49,100 bases of DNA, from NCBI GenBank assembly GCA_031270825.1, contig JAISXH010000015.1, positions 1-49,100 of the forward strand, written 5' to 3'. A program made the position numbers and the translations under genes. This stretch comes from Bifidobacteriaceae bacterium. GTDB taxonomy: Bacteria; Actinomycetota; Actinomycetes; Actinomycetales; WQXJ01. Every line of letters starts with the position of its first letter. Within the stretch, counting starts at the first letter, position 1. Shown here piece after piece: positions 8,169 through 15,820 of the stretch. The notes under the pieces are model-generated. The model was not told the DNA's origin. It ran no database searches and saw nothing but the letters and a program-made list of their open reading frames with translations.

Positions 8169-8472
8169 TTAGCCGAACGGCTCGTCGCCCATCCACGGGG
8201 CCTCGCCGTCGCCAATCCAGCGCTCGGCGGTAGCCCTTGTCGAACTGGAACCGCAGCGTCTCGGCCACGGTGCCGCTGGCCGCCGAGACCACCTCCAGCA
8301 GAATGTAGGCCGTCTCGCCGGGGATCGTCCCCCGCAGGTAGAAGTAAGCCCAGCCGCTGGATGTGAGCGTGTCTTGGTGGCTGAACGCCGGGTCGGGCGC
8401 CACGTCGACCATGGCCGCGCCGCAGGCCGGCACAGCCCGTCGTCCGGCACAGGGCTTGTCTGGTCCCACCAT
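8169..8472 (-). pseudogene. Frameshifted fragment of an unidentified protein
   Basis: One minus-strand frame reads SGWAYFYLRGTIPGETAYIL and on to RFQFDKGYR, and a second frame then continues as ERWIGDGEAPWMGDEPFG to TAA at 8169. Removing one C within the CGCCGAG near 8231 joins them into a single sensible reading frame. No complete N-terminus is visible, so this is the 3' part of a decayed gene. I do not recognise the family; the short alternating hydrophobic segments suggest a beta-rich domain. Confidence 0.5.
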
Positions 8473-8555
8473 GGAGGGTCCAAAAGTGGGACCTTTTGAT
8501 TAGATTCTGGAGTCATTCGACTGCTCCCATCAAGACCAGATGGAGCACAAGAAAC

Positions 8556-8590
8556 GCTCCCCACCTGCGGTTTCATAGTTGATGGGGAGC
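8556..8590 (-). terminator. Intrinsic terminator after tRNA-Met
   Basis: GCTCCCCA and TGGGGAGC form an 8-bp stem 10 nt past the end of tRNA-Met, followed on the minus strand by the T-rich GTTTCTTGT. A second hairpin at about 8522-8546 (GCTCC...GGGAGC) follows it. Confidence 0.7.
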
Positions 8591-8600
8591 CTTCTACCAG

Positions 8601-8674
8601 TAGCGGGAGGGGGGATCGAACCCCCGACCTCACGATTATGAGTCGTGCGCTCTAACCGTCTGAGCTACCCCGCC
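8601..8674 (-). tRNA. tRNA-Met (CAT), elongator type
   Basis: The cloverleaf closes fully: acceptor GGCGGGG with TCCCGCT (G-T pairs at both ends), D stem GCTC/GAGC, anticodon stem CACGA/TCGTG around loop CTCATAA, and T stem GGGGG/CCCCC. The anticodon is CAT. The GCACGACTCATAATCGTG arm is typical of actinobacterial elongator tRNA-Met; tRNA-Ile2 is the alternative. CCA is not encoded. Confidence 0.95.
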
Positions 8675-8709
8675 GCGTGATCGACTGCACCGCGCCAGGC
8701 GGTGACCGG

Positions 8710-8782
8710 AGCCCCGAAAGGGAATCGAACCCTTGACCTTCTCCTTACCATGGAGACGCTCTGCCGACTGAGCTATCGGGGC
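8710..8782 (-). tRNA. tRNA-Thr (GGT)
   Basis: Acceptor GCCCCGA pairs with TCGGGGC. The anticodon stem TCTCC/GGAGA encloses loop ATGGTAA, giving anticodon GGT, and the T arm is AAGGG-TTCGATT-CCCTT. It lies 35 bp upstream of tRNA-Met on the same strand, probably in one transcript. Confidence 0.95.
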
Positions 8783-8818
8783 AGCCCAACCGAGATTACA
8801 CGGTCCCAGCCAGCCTGG

Positions 8819-9721
8819 CTAATTCCGTTCAGACCGCCGCCGATACCGCGAGACCACCACTTCGACGGTGGTCGCCAGCGGCCAGCTCAAGCCCTCCAGT
8901 CGCTCGTCAACGGCCGTGCGGGTGGTGTGAAAGGCGTTCGGTCCCATCATGACCAGATTCGTCGCTTGCCGGCGGTCCAGCCGGGCCACGTGTTCGAGGC
9001 GTTCGCGCCGCGCCAGCTCGAAGCCTTCCAGCGCGGCATCCAGTTTGGCCTCCTTTTCTCCGCCGATGCCGAGCAGCCAGCCCCCAGCCCGCACTTCCGT
9101 CAGGTGCCGCGCCCCTGGGGTGACCACTGTCAGACCCCCGCCCGGGGCTGTGACGCGGGCTAGCTCCACAGCGCCGCGAGGGCCGAACACGCTGATGGCG
9201 TGGCTGACAACAGAATCGCGCAAGGGCAAGGGCCGCCAGGCGTCAGCCGTTGCCGCAGCCGCGCGCGGGTGGCAGCGAGCCGCGCGTTTGGCGGCCGCCG
9301 GCGACCGGTCCAACACCAGTCCACGGGCGCAGGACAGGGCGTCCAACACGGCGGCCAAGTAGTAGCCGGTGCCGCCGGCCAAGTCGAGGACCAGTGGCGC
9401 CGCCAGGCCCGTGCCGGCCGGGCCCGACGAGCTGGCCAGGCCAGCCACCACCGAAGCGGCCACCGCCTGGGCGATCGGCCAGTAGTGCCCCGCGTCCAGG
9501 AAGTCCGCCCGCGCCCGCACCATGGCCGGGCTGTCCCCGGGCTGATCCGGGGCGTCGCCCTGGACCAGCGAGACGTATCCAGACCGAGCCAAGTCGAAGC
9601 TGTGCCGGGCCGGGCAAGCCAAAGCGCCGGGGACGGCATCGGACACCGCCAAAGATTGAGAGCAAACGGGACAGGCCAACGCCGCCAAGACCGAGCCCAA
9701 ACCTGAGCTCAAGCCCCTCAA
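8819..9721 (-). CDS. 23S rRNA (guanine-N1)-methyltransferase, RlmA/TlrB family
   Basis: A 300-residue SAM-dependent methyltransferase of the RlmA family, which methylates N1 of G745 (Gram-negative) or G748 (Gram-positive) in 23S rRNA helix 35. The N-terminal zinc motif is present (LACPVCSQSL, then LACPARHSFDLARSGYVSL; the fourth ligand position reads H). Then come the family segment VRARADFLDAGHYWPIA, the SAM-binding LVLDLAGGTGYYL and an APGGGL loop. Gram-positive members such as TlrB give tylosin resistance; whether this one does is unknown. The start is TTG at 9721, 5 nt after GGAAGGGGG; an upstream ATG would run through tRNA-Tyr and is rejected. It lies between tRNA-Tyr and tRNA-Thr on one strand. 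Confidence 0.88.
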   Translation of the reverse strand: MRGLSSGLGSVLAALACPVCSQSLAVSDAVPGALACPARHSFDLARSGYVSLVQGDAPDQPGDSPAMVRARADFLDAGHYWPIAQAVAASVVAGLASSSGPAGTGLAAPLVLDLAGGTGYYLAAVLDALSCARGLVLDRSPAAAKRAARCHPRAAAATADAWRPLPLRDSVVSHAISVFGPRGAVELARVTAPGGGLTVVTPGARHLTEVRAGGWLLGIGGEKEAKLDAALEGFELARRERLEHVARLDRRQATNLVMMGPNAFHTTRTAVDERLEGLSWPLATTVEVVVSRYRRRSERN

Positions 9722-9746
9722 GGCAACCCCCTTCCGGCCTGGTGGG

Positions 9747-9829
9747 TGGCGGGTGAGAGATTCGAACTCCCGAAGCGATTCCGCGTCTGATTTACAGTCA
9801 GATCCCATTGGCCTCTCGGGCAACCCGCC
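9747..9829 (-). tRNA. tRNA-Tyr (GTA)
   Basis: An 83-nt class II tRNA. Acceptor GGCGGGT pairs with ACCCGCC, the anticodon arm TCTGA-CTGTAAA-TCAGA gives GTA, and there is a long variable arm followed by T arm GGGAG-TTCGAAT-CTCTC. Its 3' end lies 25 bp before the rlmA-type TTG start. Confidence 0.96.
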
Positions 9830-9936
9830 GGGTTGGCCGGCACGCCTGAACGGGCCAGCGCCAAGCTACGATACTAGCCAATCGCCGATCACCCTAATCC
9901 GATCCGAGCCCGGGCGGTCCGGCAGGCGGCCAATGC

Positions 9937-9942
9937 GACAAT
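9937..9942 (+). promoter_or_regulatory. -10-like GACAAT before yajQ
   Basis: GACAAT, preceded by an extended-type TGC, ends 7 nt before the ATG at 9950. It supports that ATG over the one at 9941, which the hexamer overlaps. Confidence 0.4.
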
Positions 9943-9949
9943 GGTGGGC

Positions 9950-10444
9950 ATGGCTCAAGACTCTTCGTTCGACATCGTCTCCAAGATTGACCACCAAGAG
10001 GTCGACAACGCCCTCAACCAGGCCGACAAGGAAATCCACCAGCGTTACGACTTCAAAGGCACCGGCGCATCGATCGCATGGAGCGGCGAAGACCTGATCG
10101 TCATGTCCGCCAGCTCCGAGGACCGGGTCAAGGCTGTGCTAGACGTCCTCCAAACCAAGCTGATCAGGCGCGGGGTCTCGTTGAAGGCCATCGACGCGGG
10201 CGAGCCGCGCCAATCAGGCAAGGAAGTCCGGATCGACGCCCATTTGAAGGAAGGCCTCAGTTCAGAGCTGGCCAAGAAGATCGCCAAGGTCATACGCGAC
10301 GAGGGGCCCAAGGGCGTGCGCACCCAAATCCAAGGCGACGAATTGCGAGTCACCTCAAAATCGCGCGACGACCTGCAGGCCGTCATCGCGCTGGTCAAAG
10401 AGAAGGACTTCGACGCCGCTCTGCAGTTTGTGAACTACCGCTGA
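9950..10444 (+). CDS. yajQ: YajQ-family nucleotide-binding protein
   Basis: A 164-residue YajQ protein. [20 protein letters not shown] is the family's hallmark N-terminus, followed by [11 protein letters not shown] and the C-terminal [12 protein letters not shown]. YajQ proteins have two RNP-like domains; in Xanthomonas they bind cyclic di-GMP and act with a transcription factor, and in E. coli they bind nucleotides. The role in Actinomycetota is not established. The ATG at 9950 matches the family start and a leaderless promoter. The gene stands alone, ending at a strong hairpin and facing ideR. Confidence 0.93.
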   Translation: MAQDSSFDIVSKIDHQEVDNALNQADKEIHQRYDFKGTGASIAWSGEDLIVMSASSEDRVKAVLDVLQTKLIRRGVSLKAIDAGEPRQSGKEVRIDAHLKEGLSSELAKKIAKVIRDEGPKGVRTQIQGDELRVTSKSRDDLQAVIALVKEKDFDAALQFVNYR

Positions 10445-10465
10445 CCACTGCCGGCAACTCGGGAG

Positions 10466-10502
10466 GCCCCCGGCGCCGGGAGGCCCCGCGGCGCCGGGGG
10501 GC
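10466..10502 (+). terminator. Terminator after yajQ
   Basis: GCCCCCGGCGCCG and CGGCGCCGGGGGGC pair in a GC stem of about 13 bp, 20 nt past the yajQ stop. An outer CTGCCG/CGGCAG pair may extend it. There is no T-tract, which is common in high-GC Actinomycetota. It may also serve ideR from the other side. Confidence 0.6.
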
Positions 10503-10545
10503 TTAACGGCGGCAGTTGGCCGCCCGACTGCCTGGCCGCCTGAAC

Positions 10546-11232
10546 TCAAGCGGCCACGAAAATGTGCCTGGCCGTCTCCGGTTCGAGGTGGACGCTCTTG
10601 GCGGCGTCGCCCACGGCGATCCCGCCGCCCTCAGGCCGGGCTTGAACAACCGCCCCGGGATGCACTCCGGCGTCGTCGAGTTCGGCCATCAGGTCGATCT
10701 TGGTCTGCAGGTTCTCGCCCAGGCGGACCACTCGGAACGGCCCTTCGGCCTGATCAGCCAGCGCCTGCGGCAACCGCACCACCCCGGCCATGAAGTCCGC
10801 CACCGGCTGATCGTCGCCCAATTCCGCCAACCCGGGGATCGGGTTGCCGTAGGGCGAGTGGGCGGGATGATCGAGAATCTCCAGCAGCCGACGCTCCACG
10901 TCTTCGCTCATGACGTGCTCCCAGCGGCAGGCCTCGTCATGGACTTGAGGCCAACTAAGCCCGATCACGTCCGTCAACAGCCGTTCCGCCAGCCGGTGCT
11001 TGCGCATCACCCGAGTCGCCCGGGCGCGGCCGCGGTCGGTCAATCGCAGGTGGCGGTCCTCCTCGACCACCAGCAGGCCATCGCGTTCCATCCGCGCGAC
11101 AGTTTGCGAGACTGTTGGCCCAGAATGGCCGATCCGCTCGGCGATGCGCGCGCGCAGCGGGTTCAGGCCCTCTTCCTCGAGTTCGTAGATCGTCCTCAGG
11201 TACATCTCAGTGGTGTCGATCAAATCAGACAC
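10546..11232 (-). CDS. ideR: Iron-dependent repressor IdeR (DtxR family)
   Basis: A 228-residue DtxR-family repressor very close to mycobacterial IdeR. From the GTG start it reads MSDLIDTTEMYLRTIYELEE, then LRARIAERIGHSGPTVSQTV (helix-turn-helix) and EACRWEHVMSEDVERRL. All expected metal ligands are present at family numbering: M10, C102, E105 and H106 (primary site), H79, E83 and H98 (ancillary site). A C-terminal SH3-like domain follows. With Fe2+ it represses iron uptake and activates storage genes. The GTG at 11232 is preferred because GGGAGG lies about 10 nt upstream and the numbering fits; an ATG at 11241 would leave no spacing. A MFS exporter of the type that moves siderophores lies upstream in the same direction. 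Confidence 0.95.
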   Translation of the reverse strand: MSDLIDTTEMYLRTIYELEEEGLNPLRARIAERIGHSGPTVSQTVARMERDGLLVVEEDRHLRLTDRGRARATRVMRKHRLAERLLTDVIGLSWPQVHDEACRWEHVMSEDVERRLLEILDHPAHSPYGNPIPGLAELGDDQPVADFMAGVVRLPQALADQAEGPFRVVRLGENLQTKIDLMAELDDAGVHPGAVVQARPEGGGIAVGDAAKSVHLEPETARHIFVAA

Positions 11233-11425
11233 GGCTCGCATCCCTCCCGTTCCCACCTGCGCCGGGTCACCCGACAAGGCCGCTGCTCCAAGGGTAATCC
11301 GTCCAGCCTACCTTCGCGCCGCCCCCGGCCACCGGGCCGAGCGGCGTCTGCGCAGCTAGCCAGCCCTTGTGTCCGATGCCGCCGCGATTTCGTCTTAACC
11401 CCGGCTCAGGAGGCGAGAACCTTGG

Positions 11426-12718
11426 TCAGGGCACCGGATGGCGGGCGTCGTAGCGCCAGAACGGCCGGTGCCAGCGGGTCAGCAGCGCCACCGCCACAAC
11501 GCAGGCCACGCCCCCGGCCAGAACGGCCCAGCCTTCGCCCAGCAGGTCGGAGTCGAGGCCGGTGACCATGTCGCCCAAACGCGGTCCGCCGGTCACCACC
11601 ACGATGAACACGCCCTGAATGCGTCCCCGCAAGTGGTCCGGCGCGGCCGCCTGCAAGATGGTCCCCCTGAAGACGGCCGAAACCGTGTCCGCCGCCCCGG
11701 CCACCGCCAGGCCGATCCCGGCCAAGATCAGGGCCCACCAGATGACGTGATCGGGACTGGTGGGACCGGCGATCACCAACACAAGGCCGGTCAACGCTAT
11801 GCCGATCCCCCACACGCCCACGGCCGCCACCACGCCGCGCCCCTGCCAGCGGTAACGTGCCACCGGGCCGGACAGGACCGAGGCGGCCAGGGTGCCGAAG
11901 GCCAGACAAGCAGCCAGCAGCCCCACCGTCAGCTTCCCCCCGCCGATGATCAGCGCGGCGACAGCCGGAAATGCGGTGCGCGGAAAGGCCAGCACCATGG
12001 CGCAGATGTCAGCCAAGAAGGTCATGAGCAAGTTTCGCCGCCTCGCCAAGAAGCGCAATCCTTCCCAGACCGAGCGCCAACCGACCGCGCGGGCCCCGTC
12101 TTCGCCGCCGCGCGGCCGCAACGGCGCCATGGGCGGCAAACGGAGCAGCGCGTAAAAGGCCGCCGTGAAGGTGACCGCGTCGATCAGGTAGGTCGGCCCA
12201 TAGCCAACCGTCTGCACCAGCGCCGCCCCGACCAACGGGCCGCACAGAGTCGCCAATGAAAAGGTCATGGTGTTGAGGGCGTTGGCGGCGGGAAGCAGCT
12301 CGGGCCCGACCAGTCGCGGGATGATCGCGCTGCGCGCCGGCGAAGCCACCGAGGTCGCGCCGGCCTGCGCCGCCACCAGCGCGTAGAGGAGCCAGACGGA
12401 GTCCGCGCCCAAGTAGGCCTGCAGCACGATCCCGAACGTCGCCAACCACATTATGGACGATGCCGCCAGCGCCACTTTCCGCCGGTCGTGCGCGTCTACC
12501 AGCGCCCCGCCGTAGAGCCCCAACAACACCACCGGCGCCAAGGCGAAGCCGCCCAGCAGGCCGACCGCCAAAGACGAACCGGTCAAGTCGTAGACCTGGA
12601 GGCTGACCGCTGTGGCGGTGAGCATGGCCCCGATATTCGACAACGCCTGGCCCGTCCACAGCCGCCGGTAGTAGACGGACTGCTTCAGCGGCGTGATGTC
12701 GGCGAAGATGGAGGGCAC
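11426..12718 (-). CDS. MFS transporter, EntS/MFS_3-like
   Basis: A 430-residue 12-helix major facilitator of the MFS_3 class. Motif A-like GGALVDAHDRRKV follows helix 2, and FRGTILQAAAPDHLRGRIQG is the second-half loop typical of EntS-like exporters. EntS exports enterobactin and relatives export macrolides or other drugs; the substrate cannot be read from sequence. The position upstream of ideR on the same strand hints at siderophore traffic, as an inference. The start is GTG at 12718, 6 nt after TAGGGT, so the transcript is probably leaderless. It begins 53 bp after the end of a second MFS gene. Confidence 0.88.
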   Translation of the reverse strand: MPSIFADITPLKQSVYYRRLWTGQALSNIGAMLTATAVSLQVYDLTGSSLAVGLLGGFALAPVVLLGLYGGALVDAHDRRKVALAASSIMWLATFGIVLQAYLGADSVWLLYALVAAQAGATSVASPARSAIIPRLVGPELLPAANALNTMTFSLATLCGPLVGAALVQTVGYGPTYLIDAVTFTAAFYALLRLPPMAPLRPRGGEDGARAVGWRSVWEGLRFLARRRNLLMTFLADICAMVLAFPRTAFPAVAALIIGGGKLTVGLLAACLAFGTLAASVLSGPVARYRWQGRGVVAAVGVWGIGIALTGLVLVIAGPTSPDHVIWWALILAGIGLAVAGAADTVSAVFRGTILQAAAPDHLRGRIQGVFIVVVTGGPRLGDMVTGLDSDLLGEGWAVLAGGVACVVAVALLTRWHRPFWRYDARHPVP

Positions 12719-12724
12719 GGCACA

Positions 12725-12730
12725 ACCCTA
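12725..12730 (-). promoter_or_regulatory. -10 hexamer TAGGGT of the MFS gene
   Basis: TAGGGT is followed by TGTGCC and then the GTG at 12718. The gene can therefore be transcribed separately from the MFS gene upstream. Confidence 0.5.
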
Positions 12731-12771
12731 GACTTGCCCGTCTTAACCCTCGCCGCCGGCTGGTCGCGCGG

Positions 12772-14127
12772 CTAGCTTCCGGGCTGGTCCTTTGGCTGGT
12801 CTCCCGACCCGTCCTGTGCCTGGTCTTCCGGCTGGTCTTTAGGCGGGTCGACTGGCAGGTGCTCCCCGGCGGCCGGGTTGGCCACCGACCAATGCGGAGG
12901 CAGCAGATGATCGAGCCGGACCTCCACCTGCCAATGCACTTTGGCCCAGATCATGGCCGCCCCGCCAACCGCCAGCGAGGTGATCGAGCCGACTCCGATC
13001 GACCAACGCGGGCCCCAAGTGTCGGCGATCCAGCCGACCAGGGGCGAGCCAATCGGTGTGGCGCCCAAGAAAACCATCATGTAGATGGACAAGACGCGGC
13101 CGCGGATCTCGGGCGGCACGGATAGCTGGATGGTCGAGTTGGCGGCGGTGATCAGCGTCAAGGTGGCCGCGCCCACCGCCACGCCGGCGCCGGCATAGGT
13201 CCAGTAGGTCGGCGCCACCGCCGACAGGCCGGCCGTCAGGCCGAAGGCGAGGGTCGATCCGATCACCAATCGCACCCGCGGACGGTGGCGCCGGGCCGCG
13301 AACAAGGCGCCCACAACAGCGCCGACGGCGAACAAAGAGCCGAGGACGCCGTACTCGCCGGCTTGCCGGTCGAACACCCCCCGCGCCATCACGCCCATGG
13401 TCAGCTGCGAGTTCAAACCGAAGCAGGAAACCACCCCGATCACCACCAAGATGACCTGAATGTCGCCGCGGCGGCGGACGTAGCTCAGGCCGGCTCGCAA
13501 TTGGCCTTTGGCTCTGGGCGCAGAGGGCATCGGTTTGAATTCGCCGGTCCGCATCAACGCCAGGGCGCTGACAGTGAAGACGAAGCTCAGTCCGTTGACC
13601 AAGAAGACCCATCCGGCCGGCCACGCCGCCAGCGCCAGCCCGGCCGCGGCGGGGCCGATCATCCGGGCGACGTTGAAGTTGGCGGAGTTCAGGCCAACCG
13701 CGTTGGCCAACAGGCGCCCGCCCACCAACTGGCCCACGAAAGTCTGGAAGAACGGCGCCTCGAACCCGGCCACCAGGCCGCCGAGCGCGGCGAACAGGTA
13801 GATGCCGGCCAGGTTCATCTGCCCGGCCAGCAGTAATCCGCCCAGGATGAAAGACAACACGGCCTGAACCGCCTGCGTGACCATGTAGACCCGGCGTCGG
13901 TTCCATCTGTCGGCCAACAGGCCGCCGATCGGCGAGATCACCAGCGTGGGGCCGAACTGAAGGGCCGTGACTATCCCGACCGCCAGGCCGTTGTCGTCAG
14001 AGAAGACCGTCAGCACGATCCAGTCTTGGGCCACCCGTTGCATCCAGGTGCCGGTGTTGCCAAATAACGCCCCGAAAAACCAGAGTCGATAGTTCCGGAC
14101 GGCGAACGACGCGAACGTCCCGCTCAT
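12772..14127 (-). CDS. MFS transporter with acidic Gln/Asp-rich tail
   Basis: A 451-residue MFS_3-type transporter. The N-terminus FAVRNYRLWFFGALFGNTGT and GTWMQRVAQDWIVL are characteristic of the class, with GLLADRWNRRRVYM as motif A and PPEIRGRVLSIYMMVF as the second-half loop. The last 35 or so residues form a hydrophilic repeat (DQPEDQ, DQPKDQ) unlike the rest. The substrate is unknown. A GAGGAAGG ribosome site precedes the ATG at 14127. Its leader, 14128-14326, is unusually structured (see 14145-14305). It is distinct from the neighbouring MFS gene rather than a recent duplicate. Confidence 0.88.
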   Translation of the reverse strand: MSGTFASFAVRNYRLWFFGALFGNTGTWMQRVAQDWIVLTVFSDDNGLAVGIVTALQFGPTLVISPIGGLLADRWNRRRVYMVTQAVQAVLSFILGGLLLAGQMNLAGIYLFAALGGLVAGFEAPFFQTFVGQLVGGRLLANAVGLNSANFNVARMIGPAAAGLALAAWPAGWVFLVNGLSFVFTVSALALMRTGEFKPMPSAPRAKGQLRAGLSYVRRRGDIQVILVVIGVVSCFGLNSQLTMGVMARGVFDRQAGEYGVLGSLFAVGAVVGALFAARRHRPRVRLVIGSTLAFGLTAGLSAVAPTYWTYAGAGVAVGAATLTLITAANSTIQLSVPPEIRGRVLSIYMMVFLGATPIGSPLVGWIADTWGPRWSIGVGSITSLAVGGAAMIWAKVHWQVEVRLDHLLPPHWSVANPAAGEHLPVDPPKDQPEDQAQDGSGDQPKDQPGS

Positions 14128-14144
14128 AACCTTCCTCGAAGAAC

Positions 14145-14160
14145 GCGCCGCCTGCGGCGC
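14145..14160. repeat. GC hairpin at the MFS ribosome site
   Basis: GCGCCGC and GCGGCGC form a 7-bp stem with a 2-nt gap, ending 18 nt before the MFS ATG and next to its GAGGAAGG site. It could modulate access to that site. Confidence 0.6.
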
Positions 14161-14171
14161 CGATTAAGAAC

Positions 14172-14305
14172 CTTGAGGGCCGGGCTGTCAGCGTGTCGAA
14201 ACACGCTCGCCGGGAATACTCAAGGTGAAACGGACTGGGCTCCATCTACGACGGCGCCGCCGAGGCGGCGCCGACTTCCCGGCCGGGTCAGCACCGGCCC
14301 TCAAG
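14172..14305 (-). ncRNA. Candidate three-way-junction leader RNA
   Basis: On the minus strand a perfect 12-bp closing stem, CTTGAGGGCCGG with CCGGCCCTCAAG (14294-14305 with 14172-14183), encloses two arms. Arm one is GCCGGGA/TCCCGGC (14277-14283 with 14209-14215) topped by a 9-10 bp stem CGGCGCCGC/GCGGCGCCG at 14252-14273. Arm two is GCGTGT-TTCG-ACACGC at 14191-14206. Together they fold as a three-way junction between the purine-permease stop and the MFS start. It could be a cis-regulatory RNA, or a palindromic mobile repeat whose 12-bp ends are terminal inverted repeats; no target duplication is obvious. No known riboswitch family was recognised. Confidence 0.45.
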
Positions 14306-14326
14306 AATGTGTGATCCCAAGTCTAG

Positions 14327-15793
14327 CTAGCTGAGAAGACCCCGAATGGGTTCCAGGGCGAAGTAGATCACGAACAGGACGGCGGCCGTCCACATCAACG
14401 GGTGTACCTGCTTGGCCTTGCCGACCGCCACTTTGATGATGACGAAGGAGACGAACCCGGCGCCGATCCCAGCCGTGATCGAGTAAGAGAACGGCATCAG
14501 GATGATGGTCAAGAATGCCGGAATGGAGATCTCGAAATCCTTCCACGTGATGCCGCTGACCTGCATCATCATCAGGAATCCGACCACCACCAGGGCGGGG
14601 GTGGCGGCCTCGTAGGGAACCACGTTGACCAGCGGCGCCAGGAAGGTCGCCAACAGGAACAGGCCCCCGGTGACAATGTTGGCCAAACCGGTGCGAGCGC
14701 CATCGCCCACCCCGGCGGCCGATTCGATATAGGCGGTGTTAGAGGAGACGCCCCCGGCCCCTCCGGCGATCGCCGCCACCGAGTCGACGATCAGGATCTG
14801 CTTGGTCCTGGGCGGGTTGCCGCTCTTGTCCAACAGCCCGCCTTCAGCGCCGATCGCCACCATGGTCCCCATGGTGTCGAAGAAGTCCGCCAACAGCAGG
14901 GAGAACACCATCAGGACCAGTGTCAGCAGGCCCAAGTGCTCAAAGGCGCCGAGGATGGAGAACTGGCCCAGGATGGAGAAGTCCGGCAACTCGAAAACGC
15001 CGCTGAACTCCGGCACATTGAGGTTCCAGCCACCGGCGTTCTTGGAGGCCGGGCCCAACTTGCCGACGGCCTCCACGATCACCGCCAGAACGGTGCCCGC
15101 CACAATCGCGATCAGGAGCGCGCCGCGCACCTTGCGCACCATCAGAATGATCGCGATCACCAGCCCGACCACGAAAACCAACACCGGCCAGGTGCCGAGC
15201 GTCCCGGAGCCGCCTAGCTGCAGCGGCGTGCCCTCGGCCGGTGTGACGAAGCGGGCGTCGACCAAACCGATCAGGGCGATGAACAAGCCGATCCCGACCG
15301 ATATGGCGATCTTCAACTGGGCCGGCACCGCCTTGAAGACGGCTTCGCGGAATCCGGTCAGCACCAGGATCAAGATGATGACGCCCTCGAGCACCACCAC
15401 GCCCATCGCGTCCGCGAAACTCATATTCGGCAGTTGGGCCAACGTGAAAGTGACGACGGCGTTGATGCCCAGACCGGAGGCTATCGCCATGGGATAGTTC
15501 GCCACCAGGCCCATGGTGATGGTCATGACGCCCGCGATCAGCGCCGTGCCGGCCGCGACCGAACCCAGATTGGGCGTGGCGCCGCCGCCGATGAAGGTGC
15601 CCGCGGACGAAGGGGCGCCAGCCAAGATCAGAGGGTTGAGCACAATGATGTAGCTCATCGCGAAGAACGTCACCAGGCCGCCGCGGACTTCTTGGCCAAT
15701 GGTGGAGCCGCGCTCGGTTATCTTGAAAAAGCGGTCGATCGGTCCCCTAGGGAGAGACTTTGGCGAAGGCTTGGCAGGAGAAGGTCTTGGCAT
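14327..15793 (-). CDS. NCS2-family purine permease (AzgA/PbuG type)
   Basis: A 488-residue NCS2 permease of the AzgA-like hypoxanthine/guanine/adenine branch. The N-terminus RFFKITERGSTIGQEVRGGL and VTFFAMSYIIVLNPLIL are signatures, as are FFDTMGTMVAIG and GVSSNTAYIESAAGVGDGAR, which carry substrate-contact residues. It should import purine bases with protons. GATAAT ends 7 nt before the ATG at 15793, so transcription is probably leaderless. DUF2530 is divergent from it. The DNA on both sides is strongly hairpin-rich (14145-14305 and 15821-16015), and its termination is likely set in the first of these. Confidence 0.92.
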   Translation of the reverse strand: MPRPSPAKPSPKSLPRGPIDRFFKITERGSTIGQEVRGGLVTFFAMSYIIVLNPLILAGAPSSAGTFIGGGATPNLGSVAAGTALIAGVMTITMGLVANYPMAIASGLGINAVVTFTLAQLPNMSFADAMGVVVLEGVIILILVLTGFREAVFKAVPAQLKIAISVGIGLFIALIGLVDARFVTPAEGTPLQLGGSGTLGTWPVLVFVVGLVIAIILMVRKVRGALLIAIVAGTVLAVIVEAVGKLGPASKNAGGWNLNVPEFSGVFELPDFSILGQFSILGAFEHLGLLTLVLMVFSLLLADFFDTMGTMVAIGAEGGLLDKSGNPPRTKQILIVDSVAAIAGGAGGVSSNTAYIESAAGVGDGARTGLANIVTGGLFLLATFLAPLVNVVPYEAATPALVVVGFLMMMQVSGITWKDFEISIPAFLTIILMPFSYSITAGIGAGFVSFVIIKVAVGKAKQVHPLMWTAAVLFVIYFALEPIRGLLS

Positions 15794-15800
15794 GCTGGGA

Positions 15801-15806
15801 ATTATC
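15801..15806 (-). promoter_or_regulatory. -10 hexamer GATAAT of the purine permease
   Basis: GATAAT ends 7 nt before the ATG at 15793. The hairpin cluster at 15821-16015 therefore lies upstream of the permease transcript, not in its leader. Confidence 0.55.
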
Positions 15807-15820
15807 TCAGGTCGGTGTCA

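Noticed and set aside
9722..9823. N-terminal extension of the RlmA-type gene to an ATG at 9823
   Set aside because: The added residues are a translation of tRNA-Tyr.
11290..11325. Possible IdeR box upstream of ideR (GGTAGGCT on the minus strand)
   Set aside because: Only about half of the 19-bp palindrome TTAGGTTAGGCTAACCTAA can be matched, which is not enough to call autoregulation.
11426..14127. Recent duplication of the two adjacent MFS genes
   Set aside because: Both are MFS_3-like, but their sequences differ throughout, including the N-terminal and loop motifs.
14172..14305. Classical purine riboswitch
   Set aside because: It has a three-way junction near a purine permease, but the size, loop sequences and downstream gene do not fit the roughly 70-nt purine aptamer.
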